This document shows positions 1-8,443 of a stretch of DNA of 23,336 nucleotides, one piece after another; within the stretch, counting starts at the first letter, position 1, and each line of letters begins with the position of its first letter. The notes below the pieces were generated by a model. It was not told the DNA's origin and did no database searches. It saw nothing but the letters and a program-made list of their open reading frames with translations. The stretch is from Clostridia bacterium (GTDB lineage Bacteria; Bacillota; Clostridia; UBA1381), in NCBI GenBank assembly GCA_900751685.1, contig CAADSR010000272.1, forward strand, positions 1-23,336, given 5' to 3'. The translations under genes were made by a program, and so were the position numbers.

Positions 1-1
1 T

Positions 2-259
2 CCCCCCCCCATCCCCTATTCCCTTCTTACCGAAAAGCAGGACCGCCGCTTTGGCATGCAACGCACGGAAGTCCGGAGCAAAACAGGGGATGCCCATCTC
101 GGGCATGTTTTTCCCGATGGCCCCCTCCAAAAAGGCGGGCTCCGCTACTGTATCAACAGCGCTGCCCTGCGCTTTATCCCTGCCTCTAAAATGAGTCAAG
201 AAGGCTATGGGGAATATCTGCCGCTTTTAAAAGAAGAACCTTCCCTGAACCTAAAATAG
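2..259 (+). CDS. msrB: Peptide methionine sulfoxide reductase MsrB, 3' part (partial)
   Basis: The open frame enters from the left edge and ends at TAG 257-259. It reads TEKQDRRFG, then MQRTEVRSKTGDAHLGHVFPDGP, then GGLRYCINSAALRFIP. This is the conserved C-terminal half of MsrB, which reduces the R form of methionine sulfoxide in proteins. The Cys in RYCINSAALRF is the known catalytic cysteine, and HLGHVF and the Asn-Ser-Ala-Ala-Leu-Arg-Phe run are family hallmarks. The ATG at 56 is internal, since conserved MsrB sequence continues upstream of it. A short tail (about 25 residues after FIP) ends the protein. Whether it is a stand-alone MsrB or the C-terminal half of an MsrA-MsrB fusion cannot be told because the start is outside the window. 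The first codons (Pro-Pro-Pro from a run of nine C) do not fit the usual SFT-x-P-I segment well. Confidence 0.93.
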   Translation, partial: PPPIPYSLLTEKQDRRFGMQRTEVRSKTGDAHLGHVFPDGPLQKGGLRYCINSAALRFIPASKMSQEGYGEYLPLLKEEPSLNLK

Positions 260-286
260 ACTTATCCACTGACACATGGCAGACTG

Positions 287-1717
287 TTATTTGTGATGTA
301 TTTTCCCGTGCCCAAACGAAATAAAGCCGGAACCGGTGTTTCCTTCTGTACCAGAAAGGCGGTGCTGCAGCTGCGTCAACTCTTTATGGAGACGCAACGC
401 CATCCATACCGTGATAACAGCTGAAAGGACATCAGAAATAGGCTGTGCAAAAAGAATACCATTCATCCCCCAGGTCATTGTAAGGATCAAAATAACGGGC
501 ACAAAACAGATCCCCTGCCGGCAAGCACCAAGGATAAACCCTTCCTTTGCTTTCCCTAACGCGAGAAAAAGAGAGGAATAGACCGTATAAAAACCAAACA
601 AAACAAACGAAAGGCCGTTTGCTATTAACGCTTTTTGACCCACATTTATCAGTTCCATATCATTTTTTGTAAATTGGCAAATGAGGGGCCTTGAGAACAC
701 AGCGGCTGCCAGGCCAAAGACTGCACAGAATATAGTCGACCACACGATCGCAGTTTGAACTGCTTCACGCAGCCGCCCATATTTTTTTGCCCCATAGCTA
801 TAGCCTGCAATTGGCTGAAACCCTTTGATAAATCCAAACACCATGAGGCTTCCCAACGAAATAACCCGGGTAACGTCGCCCATTCCCGCAATTACAGAAT
901 CTCCATAACCGTTTCTCTTCGCTAGTCCGCTTATGAGCGCAATCGAAAGGCTTGTTAAGAGCTGGAATACCAGGGTCGGGATACCGATCTTAAAAATTTC
1001 AGACATGATCTTTTTTGAGAAGCAGCATTGCCTCAAGTAAAAATTAAAATTGCTTTTCTTACTCAAAATATAATACAAATACACCAGCGCAGAAACGATT
1101 TGTGAAATTGCTGTGGCAATAGCAGCACCCCCAATGCCCCAATCCAACGTATAAATAAAAATAGGATCCAAAATGATATTCAGCACAGCGCCTGCCAGCA
1201 AGGCACACATTGTGGTTTTTGCCGCGCCCTCACTGGTTACGATATTATTCATCGTGACGTTGAACACGTTAAAAATAGATGAAATAATATAAATTCTTGT
1301 ATAAGTAACTGCATAAGGTAAAATGCTTGGGGTTGCTCCTAAAAGCTTTAAAAGCGGTTCTAAAAAAAGGATAACACACACAATACTGGCCGCTCCGGCA
1401 AGCAAGCTACTATATAACGCGGTACTGGCAGCTTTCTTGGCTGTTTCTTTTTCACCCCGTCCTAATAGCCTGGAAATATAAGAAGCAGCCCCATTACCGA
1501 ATAATAGCCCTATACCTACGACGGCCTGCCCTATTGGGAATGCGACTGCAATTGCACCATTGGGGCTGGTTCCCAGACCTCCTACAAAATAGGCATCCAC
1601 AAGATTATATAGTGCATTGACCATCATACCAATCATTGTAGGAAGCCCCAGCGCCAGCAGTGCTTTTGGTATTGGCGCTTTCCCCAGCAGCTCTGTTTTT
1701 TTGTTTTGTTCCTTCAT
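287..1717 (-). CDS. MATE family multidrug efflux pump (MepA-like)
   Basis: A 476-residue, very hydrophobic protein with the two-bundle, twelve-helix pattern of the MATE superfamily. These pumps sit in the cytoplasmic membrane and export cationic drugs in exchange for Na+ or H+. Supporting segments are the N-terminal KALLALGLPTMIGMMVNALYNLVDAYFVG, the matching start of the second half (IFKIGIPTLVFQLLTSL), and GFQPIAGYSYGAKKYGRL. Length is typical (about 450-480). The start codon ATG at 1717 is preceded by an AAAGGAG site. The last 25 residues are polar and Gly/Ser-rich. The gene is divergent from the padR-type gene at 1840, with paired promoters and operators between them, so PadR-type repression is expected. 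The MepA label is by resemblance; substrate is unknown. Confidence 0.93.
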   Translation of the reverse strand: MKEQNKKTELLGKAPIPKALLALGLPTMIGMMVNALYNLVDAYFVGGLGTSPNGAIAVAFPIGQAVVGIGLLFGNGAASYISRLLGRGEKETAKKAASTALYSSLLAGAASIVCVILFLEPLLKLLGATPSILPYAVTYTRIYIISSIFNVFNVTMNNIVTSEGAAKTTMCALLAGAVLNIILDPIFIYTLDWGIGGAAIATAISQIVSALVYLYYILSKKSNFNFYLRQCCFSKKIMSEIFKIGIPTLVFQLLTSLSIALISGLAKRNGYGDSVIAGMGDVTRVISLGSLMVFGFIKGFQPIAGYSYGAKKYGRLREAVQTAIVWSTIFCAVFGLAAAVFSRPLICQFTKNDMELINVGQKALIANGLSFVLFGFYTVYSSLFLALGKAKEGFILGACRQGICFVPVILILTMTWGMNGILFAQPISDVLSAVITVWMALRLHKELTQLQHRLSGTEGNTGSGFISFGHGKIHHK

Positions 1718-1734
1718 TATTTTTCTCCTTTCTC

Positions 1735-1763
1735 TTGACAGTAATTATAAAATATAGTACTAT
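1735..1763 (+). promoter_or_regulatory. Promoter of the padR-type gene
   Basis: TTGACA at 1735-1740, a 17-base gap, then TACTAT at 1758-1763. This is a near-consensus sigma-A promoter pointing at the PadR gene. The -10 hexamer is the first six bases of the left operator (1758-1774), so a bound repressor would block RNA polymerase; this suggests self-repression. Confidence 0.75.
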
Positions 1764-1774
1764 ATATTATAGTA
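1758..1774. promoter_or_regulatory. PadR-type operator 1
   Basis: Perfect inverted repeat TACTATA-N3-TATAGTA. The same 17-base architecture recurs at 1797-1813. PadR-family repressors bind AT-rich inverted repeats in the gap next to their own gene. This copy covers the -10 of the padR promoter. Binding itself is inferred. Confidence 0.75.
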
Positions 1775-1792
1775 TTTTAGATAACGCTTATG

Positions 1793-1821
1793 ATAATACT
1801 ATAATTTATAGTATTTGTCAA
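1793..1821 (-). promoter_or_regulatory. Promoter of the MATE gene at 287-1717
   Basis: Read on the minus strand: TTGACA (1821-1816), 17 bases, TATTAT (1798-1793). It faces the padR promoter across the gap. The second operator fills the spacer between -35 and -10, the classic place for repression. Confidence 0.75.
1797..1813. promoter_or_regulatory. PadR-type operator 2
   Basis: Second copy of TACTATA-N3-TATAGTA. The symmetry extends outward to ten-base arms (AATACTATAA / TTATAGTATT around a single central T, 1795-1815). It lies 39 bp, start to start, from operator 1 and sits between the -35 and -10 of the MATE promoter. Confidence 0.78.
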
Positions 1822-1839
1822 TAGAAAAAGGAGGACATT

Positions 1840-2379
1840 ATGGCAACAATCGATTTGATCGTACTGGGGATCGTCAGAAAAGAGCCGTTAAGCGCTTATG
1901 ATATTCAAAAATTAGTGGAGTACCGCAATATTTCACGCTGGGTCAAGATCAGCACCCCTTCTATCTATAAAAAGGTTCTACAGCTGGAGAAAAAAGGCTA
2001 TCTTAAAGGTACTATGGTCAAAGAGGGAAACATGGCGGAGAAAGCCGTCTATTCTTTAACGCAGGAGGGCGAAGCTGAATTTGAAAAATTAATGATAGGG
2101 ATCTCTTCTGAGCCAATTCATATTTTTTTAGATTTCAACGCGGTCATTGTAAACCTGGATAGCATTTCCCCAGAAAATCAAAGGATTTGCCTAAGTAACA
2201 TACAACAGAACGTACAAACATTAAAATCATACTTAGAAGAAAATATTCATTTAAAGGAGGGCCTGTCTAACATCCCGGAGACAGGAAAAGCAGTACTGCA
2301 GCAGCAATTTGTTTTAGCTCAAACCATTGAAGAATGGCTGAGGTCAGTAACTGCAAAATTGGAAGGGCAAGAAAAATAA
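1840..2379 (+). CDS. PadR family transcriptional regulator
   Basis: A 179-residue protein beginning MATIDLIVLGIVRKEPLSAYDIQKLVE. This is the PadR winged-helix domain (about residues 1-85), with the recognition region STPSIYKKVLQLEKKGYL and the wing near KAVYSLTQEGEAEF. The C-terminal half is helical and fits the dimerising Vir_act_alpha_C-type tail. AAGGAGG at 1828-1834 sits 5 bases before ATG 1840 and fixes the start. PadR proteins are usually ligand-released repressors of nearby stress or efflux genes. Here the divergent MATE pump is the obvious target, and the operators also overlap this gene's own promoter. The inducer is unknown. Confidence 0.92.
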   Translation: MATIDLIVLGIVRKEPLSAYDIQKLVEYRNISRWVKISTPSIYKKVLQLEKKGYLKGTMVKEGNMAEKAVYSLTQEGEAEFEKLMIGISSEPIHIFLDFNAVIVNLDSISPENQRICLSNIQQNVQTLKSYLEENIHLKEGLSNIPETGKAVLQQQFVLAQTIEEWLRSVTAKLEGQEK

Positions 2380-2396
2380 ATTTATTTTCATTACAA

Positions 2397-2446
2397 AAAG
2401 ACCTCCAAACAGCGTGCTTGTATCATGCACCTGTTTGGAGGTCTTT
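2397..2446. terminator. Bidirectional terminator between padR-type gene and ileS
   Basis: Sixteen-base perfect arms (2397-2412 and 2431-2446, core GACCTCCAAACAG) enclose an inner GTGC/GCAC stem (2414-2417, 2427-2430). On the minus strand the hairpin is followed at once by TTTTT, so it is a strong terminator for ileS. On the plus strand it follows padR, where the T-tract is only TTT interrupted by C. Confidence 0.88.
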
Positions 2447-2483
2447 CGATTATAAAACTGTTTTTTTATATTCTGTTAAAAAA

Positions 2484-5400
2484 TTATAGTTTTTCAACAC
2501 CAAAGTCTGCTTCTTCACCATTGATGCTCCAGTGCTTTTCAAAGCCCTGGACTGTTCCAGAGAGGATTTCATCTGCCAGGACTTCTTCCTGGATCGCTCC
2601 CTTATTTTTCCCAATCAGCTCTTCCACTTTGGCATTGCCTGCAACCGTCACACGGATGTGATCCATCACCTCAAAGCCGGCTTCCTTCCGCATCGTTTGG
2701 ATCTTACTGATGATTTCACGCACAAAGCCTTCTTCTAACAGCTCCGGCGTTAAATTCGTATCCAATACTACAGTGACCCCATGGTCAGAGTTCGATTCAA
2801 AGCCTTCCATTTGGGCTGCCTCAATGAGAAGATCTTCTTTTTCCAACACTTCTTCTTTGCCGTCTACGATAATTTTAAGAGTCCCGGTCTCATTGATCTG
2901 ATCCATGGCTTTATTTCCGTCCAACTGCTCCAATACTTGTTTGACCTGTCCGATATTCTTTCCAAACCGGCGTCCCAAGGTCCTGAGCTGGGGCTTAAAG
3001 CTATAAGAGGTAAAGCTGCGCACATCCTCTGTAAATTCCACTTCCTTAACGTTCAGCTCTTCTGCAATGATCTGTGTGTAGAACGCTGGAAGCTGTTGCT
3101 CTGCTTTTACATACATTTTACCAATGGGCTGGCGGTTTTTAATAGAAGCGGTATTCCGGCAGGCACGGCCTAACACAACAACATTCAATACCTCTTCCAT
3201 CTTCTTCTCCAGATCCTGGTCGATATATTCTTCATGGACCTCTGGGAAGTCACACAAATGCACACTTTCAGGCGCGCCAGGATCAATGCTGCGCACCAAA
3301 TTTTGATAAATATCCTCTGTCATGAATGGGATCATTGGCGCTGCTGCTTTTATCAGTGTCACAAGAGCCGTGTACAAGGTCATGTACGCGTTGATTTTAT
3401 CCTGAGGCATGTCTTTTACCCAGAACCGTGTCCGGCAGCGGCGCACATACCAGTTGCTCATCTCATCTACAAACTGGTCAAGCGCCCGGGCAGTTTCCGT
3501 GATTTTATAATCCGAAAGATTCTGGTCTGTCAGCTTGACAACAGTGTTAAGACGCGATAACAGCCAGCGGTCCATTACTGGGAGCTTATCATAGTCCAGG
3601 GTATATTTTGTTGCATCAAATCCATCAATATTGGCATACAGCACAAAAAATGCGTAAGTGTTCCATAAGGTACCCATAAATTTACGCTGGCCCTCTGTGA
3701 CTGCTGTGTCATGGAACCGGTTTGGCAGCCAGGGAGCGCTGTTAGAGTAAAAATACCAACGGATCGCGTCTGCACCGTGTTCTTCCAGCGCATCAAACGG
3801 ATCTACCGCATTGCCTTTGGATTTGGACATTTTCTGTCCGTTCTCATCCTGCACATGGCCCAGGACGATAACATTTTTGTATGGTGCCTGGTCAAAAATC
3901 AGCGTGGAGATCGCTAGGAGCGAATAGAACCACCCACGGGTCTGGTCAACGGCTTCACTAATAAAATCCGCCGGAAAATTCTCTTCAAAAACCTCTTTAT
4001 TTTCAAACGGATAATGCCACTGGGCAAAAGGCATCGCTCCCGAATCAAACCAGCAGTCGATGACCTCTGGCACACGGCGCATCTCCCCGCCGCACTCGGA
4101 GCAAGGGATCGTCACCGCATCGATGTACGGGCGGTGAAGCTCTATATCCTCTGGGCAGTTGGAAGAAAGCTCTTTAAGCTCTGCGATCGAACCGACCGCA
4201 TGACGGTGACCGCAGGAACATTCCCAAACATTCAGCGGGGTCCCCCAATAACGGTTCCGGCTCACGCCCCAATCCTGCACGTTATTGAGCCAGTCCCCAA
4301 ACCGGCCCTTCCCGATACTTTCAGGGATCCAATTGACCGTGTTGTTATTGCGGATCAGCTGGTCTTTGACCTCGGTCATTTTGATAAACCAGGAATCACG
4401 GGCATAATAGATCAGCGGGGTATCGCAGCGCCAGCAGAAGGGGTAAGAATGTTCAAAGCGCAACGCTTTAAACAGTAGCCCGCGTTTTTTTAGATCTGCA
4501 AACACTTCTTTGTCTGCATCTTTACAGAACATGCCTGCCCAAGGGGTCTCGCTGGTCATTTCCCCTTTTCCGTCTACAAGCTGTACAAAGGGCAATCCAT
4601 ACCGGTGCCCCACACGGGAGTCATCCTCACCGAATGCCGGGGCAATGTGGACGATACCGGTACCATCCGTCAATGTAACATAAGAATCACAAACAACATA
4701 ATATGCTTTTTCCGCTGGCTTTGCAAAATCAAACAACGGCTCATATTCTTTATATTCCAGATCCCTCCCCACATAGGTTTCAAGGACCTCATACTCTTCT
4801 TCTATAACGGAGCTAAGAAGCGCCTGGGCAAGGTAATACTGCTCCCCACCACAGGCTATTTTGACATATGTTTCTTCCGGGTTGACACAAAGCGCCACAT
4901 TGGATGGCAAGGTCCATGGGGTTGTTGTCCAGGCCAGCAAATAAGTGCTTTGTTCATCTTTTACTTTAAACTTTGCAATGGCTGATTTTTCTTTTACATC
5001 CTTATACCCCTGGGCCACCTCATGGCTGGAAAGCGGTGTCCCACAGCGCGGGCAGTAAGGCACAATTTTATGTCCCTTATATAAAAGCCCTTTCTCCCAG
5101 ATCTGCTTCAGCGCCCACCATTCAGATTCGATAAAGTTATTTTCGTATGTCACATAAGGGTCATCCATATCCGCCCAGAAGCCAACCGTGCCGGAGAAGT
5201 CCTCCCACATCTGTTTATACTTCCAAACGCTCTGCTTACATTCCTTGATAAATGGCTCCAAGCCGTATCCTTCAATTTGCTCTTTCCCGTCCAGGCCAAG
5301 CTTTTTTTCCACTTCAAGCTCCACCGGAAGCCCATGGGTATCCCACCCGGCCTTCCGCAATATTTTATGTCCCTTCATAGTCTGGTAACGGGGGATCATG

Positions 5401-5597
5401 TCTTTGATAACACGGGTCAGCACATGGCCGATATGAGGCTTTCCATTTGCGGTTGGCGGCCCGTCATAAAAGGTGTAGGGTTCTCCTCCCGCCCGGCTGT
5501 CGATACTCTTTTGAAAAATGTCATGGTCTTTCCAGAACTGTTCGGTTTTCTTTTCACGCTCTACAAAATTCAAATTAGTAGGCACTTTCTGATACAT
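2484..5597 (-). CDS. ileS: Isoleucyl-tRNA synthetase, long (IleS2-like) form
   Basis: A class I aminoacyl-tRNA synthetase of 1037 residues that charges tRNA-Ile in the cytoplasm. The HIGH motif is exact at residues 55-58 (NGKPHIGHVL) and KMSKS is at 589-593. The editing (CP1) domain lies between them, with the TTTPWTLPSN segment near 224-233. The anticodon-binding helical domain follows (MSNWYVRRCRTRFW). Cys pairs occur at YCPRCGTPL, FCWRCDTPL, ECSCGH and CSECGG, but no C-terminal zinc finger of the IleS1 kind is visible; the protein ends GEEADFGVEKL. Length and that absence point to the eukaryote-like IleS2 class, often associated with low mupirocin sensitivity; sensitivity here is inference. 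GGAGGAGG lies 7 bases before ATG 5597. Regulated by the T-box upstream. Confidence 0.97.
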   Translation of the reverse strand: MYQKVPTNLNFVEREKKTEQFWKDHDIFQKSIDSRAGGEPYTFYDGPPTANGKPHIGHVLTRVIKDMIPRYQTMKGHKILRKAGWDTHGLPVELEVEKKLGLDGKEQIEGYGLEPFIKECKQSVWKYKQMWEDFSGTVGFWADMDDPYVTYENNFIESEWWALKQIWEKGLLYKGHKIVPYCPRCGTPLSSHEVAQGYKDVKEKSAIAKFKVKDEQSTYLLAWTTTPWTLPSNVALCVNPEETYVKIACGGEQYYLAQALLSSVIEEEYEVLETYVGRDLEYKEYEPLFDFAKPAEKAYYVVCDSYVTLTDGTGIVHIAPAFGEDDSRVGHRYGLPFVQLVDGKGEMTSETPWAGMFCKDADKEVFADLKKRGLLFKALRFEHSYPFCWRCDTPLIYYARDSWFIKMTEVKDQLIRNNNTVNWIPESIGKGRFGDWLNNVQDWGVSRNRYWGTPLNVWECSCGHRHAVGSIAELKELSSNCPEDIELHRPYIDAVTIPCSECGGEMRRVPEVIDCWFDSGAMPFAQWHYPFENKEVFEENFPADFISEAVDQTRGWFYSLLAISTLIFDQAPYKNVIVLGHVQDENGQKMSKSKGNAVDPFDALEEHGADAIRWYFYSNSAPWLPNRFHDTAVTEGQRKFMGTLWNTYAFFVLYANIDGFDATKYTLDYDKLPVMDRWLLSRLNTVVKLTDQNLSDYKITETARALDQFVDEMSNWYVRRCRTRFWVKDMPQDKINAYMTLYTALVTLIKAAAPMIPFMTEDIYQNLVRSIDPGAPESVHLCDFPEVHEEYIDQDLEKKMEEVLNVVVLGRACRNTASIKNRQPIGKMYVKAEQQLPAFYTQIIAEELNVKEVEFTEDVRSFTSYSFKPQLRTLGRRFGKNIGQVKQVLEQLDGNKAMDQINETGTLKIIVDGKEEVLEKEDLLIEAAQMEGFESNSDHGVTVVLDTNLTPELLEEGFVREIISKIQTMRKEAGFEVMDHIRVTVAGNAKVEELIGKNKGAIQEEVLADEILSGTVQGFEKHWSINGEEADFGVEKL

Positions 5598-5620
5598 GCT
5601 TTTTCCTCCTCCATCAATTT

Positions 5621-5652
5621 AAAAAGCCTTCGTCCCATAACAGGACGAAGGC
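5621..5652 (-). terminator. T-box regulated terminator of ileS
   Basis: Ten-base perfect stem GCCTTCGTCC / GGACGAAGGC (5652-5643 and 5635-5626) with a seven-base loop, followed on the minus strand by TTTTT (5625-5621). Its 5' strand overlaps the antiterminator sequence, so the two folds exclude each other, as expected for a T-box. Confidence 0.88.
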
Positions 5653-5870
5653 ATCTTCGCTAACCACCTATTATTACAGCATACCATCATATGCGTTCCT
5701 GTCACGGCGGAAACACCGGCGGGGCTTACTACGTCAAAACTGAGGTTCGGCCTGCGACTCCGAAGTGATATTCAATCCAACTTACTAGCTGCCGGGCTCA
5801 CACCCTCCCCGGCTCGCTTTTGCGTTCCGCTGGACCTACTGTCTTCATCCACGTCTTTTATGATTCATTT
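5621..5870 (-). promoter_or_regulatory. T-box leader of ileS (isoleucine)
   Basis: The untranslated leader carries, in transcript order, the stem I region, a specifier loop with AUC (minus-strand 5769-5767, within GAATATCACTTCG), and the T-box core AGGTGGTTA (5669-5661). Then comes the segment GCGAAG-ATGC-CTTCGT, which can form the antiterminator, and finally the terminator. The UGGU of the core can pair with the ACCA end of uncharged tRNA-Ile. AUC is an Ile codon, matching the gene. The 5' limit is estimated from the promoter; internal stem borders were judged by eye. Confidence 0.88.
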
Positions 5871-5877
5871 TTCATTT

Positions 5878-5906
5878 ATTATAGTACATTTGAAGAAAAA
5901 TGTCAA
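5878..5906 (-). promoter_or_regulatory. Promoter of the ileS T-box transcript
   Basis: TTGACA (5906-5901), 17 bases, TATAAT (5883-5878) on the minus strand: a perfect sigma-A consensus. It gives a leader of about 270 bases before the ileS start codon. No clear terminator separates it from the permease gene that ends at 5924, so some read-through from upstream is possible. Confidence 0.9.
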
Positions 5907-5923
5907 TTGCTTTTTGCACAAAT

Positions 5924-8443
5924 TTATTCTGCCGCCCGGATCCGTTCCACAATACTTTGCCGGCACATCTGATGATAGCAGAGCATAGGGATCACTGCAG
6001 TCAAAACAGCCAGCACAGGAATGCAGCAAGCAATAGGCAATAGCGTAAAGGTATACGTGAAATAATCGATCTGGGAAGCGATTGCGGCTAACAGCCCATA
6101 TCCGGCAAGAGAGCCTATCGTTACGGTGAAAAACACCGTCCAGCCCATATAGAAAAATCCTTCCCAAACTAGCATCCCAAGCATTTGCCGCCCTGTAAGC
6201 CCTACAGCTTGCAAGATCGCAAATTCCTGCTGCCGCGCAAAAATAGAAGTCACCATTGAATTGATAAAATTGAGGATCCCAATCAATGCAAGGATCATAC
6301 TCAAAATACCTCCCACGGCGGTAAACATCATTTGCAAGTCCTTAAATTCATTGTTATAATCTGCTTTTGCAATATGCTGCAGCTCTGGATTTATTTTACT
6401 GCAATAGTTCTCCAGCCACGCATCCATGGCCTCCACCCGGCTTTCTTCTACATCAAACAATGCAAGCATGGGCTGCTGCTGCCCATATTGAGCCAGGAAT
6501 TCATCCTCCGGCAAAATAAAATCCGCTGCATATAGATGGGAATGCTGAGGACCCATTGCAAACGGCAAATATGCAAGGGCCATGACCTCATATTCTTTTG
6601 CCTTGCCATTTCCAAAATCCAGCATGACTTTGTCCCCTACCTGGTAATAGGGCTCTTTTTCTGTCTCCCTAAACGGGCTGGCAATCACATAATCCCCTGT
6701 TTTCAGCTGGTTAAAATCAATTTTCCCCTCCGCCGGCTGGATTTTAGAGGACGCATATTCATCGACCCCATAAATGTGGGATTCAGCTGTTTTTTCCTCT
6801 GTGATACGCCGGATACTTTCCTGCCTATACTGTGACGGTGTACCGCTGCTATATTGCCCGATCAGTTTGACCATATTCTGATAAGCGCTTTCACTCAGCC
6901 GGTGGGAATTTTCATTCATATACACACTGCCAAATTGCTCCACCCCTTCAAATGCACGGGCTTGCTCTATAAATTCCGGAGTCAGGGCCTGGGTGTCTAT
7001 CTTCTGTCCATAAGAAAAAATCCCAACGGAGGAAACCTCAAAATCACTAACGATCCTTTCCTCAACATATTTATCCAGGGAGAACCCGTTCACAAGCGTA
7101 TACACACTGTTTAAAAGCACTAGGCTTAGGGATAAGGATAACACCACCACACAGGTCCTTTTGCGGCTGCGCTTCATATTGGCGGATGCCATTGAAAACA
7201 TGCTGACCCTTCTGGACTTTTTCTTTTTTTGTTTGCTTCCTTCTGTTCCAGTATGATGCAGGGCCTCTACCGGCGACACCTTTGCCGCGGTGCTGCAAGG
7301 GCGGATACAGCTGATATATACCGTCAAAAGAGTAAAAGCAGCCGCACCAATGAAGATCGCAGGATGCATCGAAACCACCATATTATTTTGCATGATCGTC
7401 CGCTTTAATAAAACAGGCATCAGCAAGCGTCCAATCATATAGCCTGCAGCTAATCCAAAGGGGATCCCGGCACAGGCGATCCATAACGCCTGGCGGCGTA
7501 CGATCTGCCTAAGCTGCCGGGACGTTGTGCCGGTGGTTTTTAAAAGGCCGTAAAAACGGATATCCCTTGCGACGGAAATATAAAATATGTTGTAAATAAT
7601 CAAATATCCCGATAATAGGATCAACAGTAGGACCGATAAAATAATGCCTATGGTCTGCATATCGATAGACGAAGAGGTGTAGGCCCAATTGACCCCTATT
7701 TTGACATTTTCATCAAAACCGCACCGCTGTGCCAGCTGATCCATCTGCCCTTCAATATCCCAAGCATTTGAAAACCACACATCAGCGTTGACCGTGCCGC
7801 TGATATCGTTTGCATCATAAATAGGCTCTGTGATAAGGGGGGCAACCTGGTCCACATAAGCACGGGATACCCATACCTGCTGCGCCATGGCAACCGGGTC
7901 TCCCTCCCAGAAGCCGCATAGTGTAAATGTTTTATAATATTTCTGTCCCCTGACGGTAAACTCCAAGGGAACCTTCTGTCCAAGCTCATGGGGGACGCCA
8001 AGTGCATCCAGCACCCTGGTGCTGGTTGCAAGCTCTTCCCCGTCCAAAGGCATCCGCCCAGCTTCCGGATAGGTGTTCACGCCCCACCGTGCTTTTTTAT
8101 CCTCGGCATAACGGATCTCTGTAAGCTGCTTTTTTAGGGGCTCATTCTCTGCAAGGGCAAGAAAAATATTATAGGAAATATCCTTTATTTTTGGATCCTT
8201 GCTGATGGTATCATATTGCTCCTGAGTCAAAAATTTAAACCCGCCGTGAGCCCGGGTCCCAACCTGCCGCATCGTTTCCATTTGCATGGATTCCTGAAGG
8301 CTCATCCCGATTGTCAATAATGTGGTAAACATCACACATGTCAAAATGACCGCAAATATAGTGATCCAGTTCCGCCGGCTGTTTTGCTGGATGCTCCGCC
8401 TTGCCAGGCGGCTGATTACTGCTCCATTACGAACCTTAAACAT
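5924..8443 (-). CDS. ABC transporter permease with two FtsX domains
   Basis: With ATG at 8443 the protein has 839 residues. TM1 lies near residues 26-47 (NWITIFAVILTCVMFTTLLTI), followed by an extracytoplasmic domain of about 220 residues. Three helices come next (from IGIILSVLLLILLSGYLII), ending at SPVEALHHTG. A basic linker (KQKKKKSRR) leads to TM5 and a second large outer domain. The last three helices start at LSMILALIGILNF and include the EFAILQAVGLTGRQM motif. This duplicated TM-loop-3TM plan is that of MacB/FtsX-type permeases, which act mechanically on lipids, peptides or antibiotics. A longer frame exists from 8506, but 8443 begins the typical MFKVRN...ARRSI segment and overlaps the ATPase stop by 8 bases (ATG-TTTAA), implying translational coupling. 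Substrate unknown; context suggests an antimicrobial. Confidence 0.9.
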   Translation of the reverse strand: MFKVRNGAVISRLARRSIQQNSRRNWITIFAVILTCVMFTTLLTIGMSLQESMQMETMRQVGTRAHGGFKFLTQEQYDTISKDPKIKDISYNIFLALAENEPLKKQLTEIRYAEDKKARWGVNTYPEAGRMPLDGEELATSTRVLDALGVPHELGQKVPLEFTVRGQKYYKTFTLCGFWEGDPVAMAQQVWVSRAYVDQVAPLITEPIYDANDISGTVNADVWFSNAWDIEGQMDQLAQRCGFDENVKIGVNWAYTSSSIDMQTIGIILSVLLLILLSGYLIIYNIFYISVARDIRFYGLLKTTGTTSRQLRQIVRRQALWIACAGIPFGLAAGYMIGRLLMPVLLKRTIMQNNMVVSMHPAIFIGAAAFTLLTVYISCIRPCSTAAKVSPVEALHHTGTEGSKQKKKKSRRVSMFSMASANMKRSRKRTCVVVLSLSLSLVLLNSVYTLVNGFSLDKYVEERIVSDFEVSSVGIFSYGQKIDTQALTPEFIEQARAFEGVEQFGSVYMNENSHRLSESAYQNMVKLIGQYSSGTPSQYRQESIRRITEEKTAESHIYGVDEYASSKIQPAEGKIDFNQLKTGDYVIASPFRETEKEPYYQVGDKVMLDFGNGKAKEYEVMALAYLPFAMGPQHSHLYAADFILPEDEFLAQYGQQQPMLALFDVEESRVEAMDAWLENYCSKINPELQHIAKADYNNEFKDLQMMFTAVGGILSMILALIGILNFINSMVTSIFARQQEFAILQAVGLTGRQMLGMLVWEGFFYMGWTVFFTVTIGSLAGYGLLAAIASQIDYFTYTFTLLPIACCIPVLAVLTAVIPMLCYHQMCRQSIVERIRAAE

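Noticed and set aside
4014..4478. 154-codon plus-strand ORF inside ileS
   Set aside because: It is antisense to the strongly conserved catalytic part of IleS, has no ribosome site and no recognisable sequence; it is a shadow frame.
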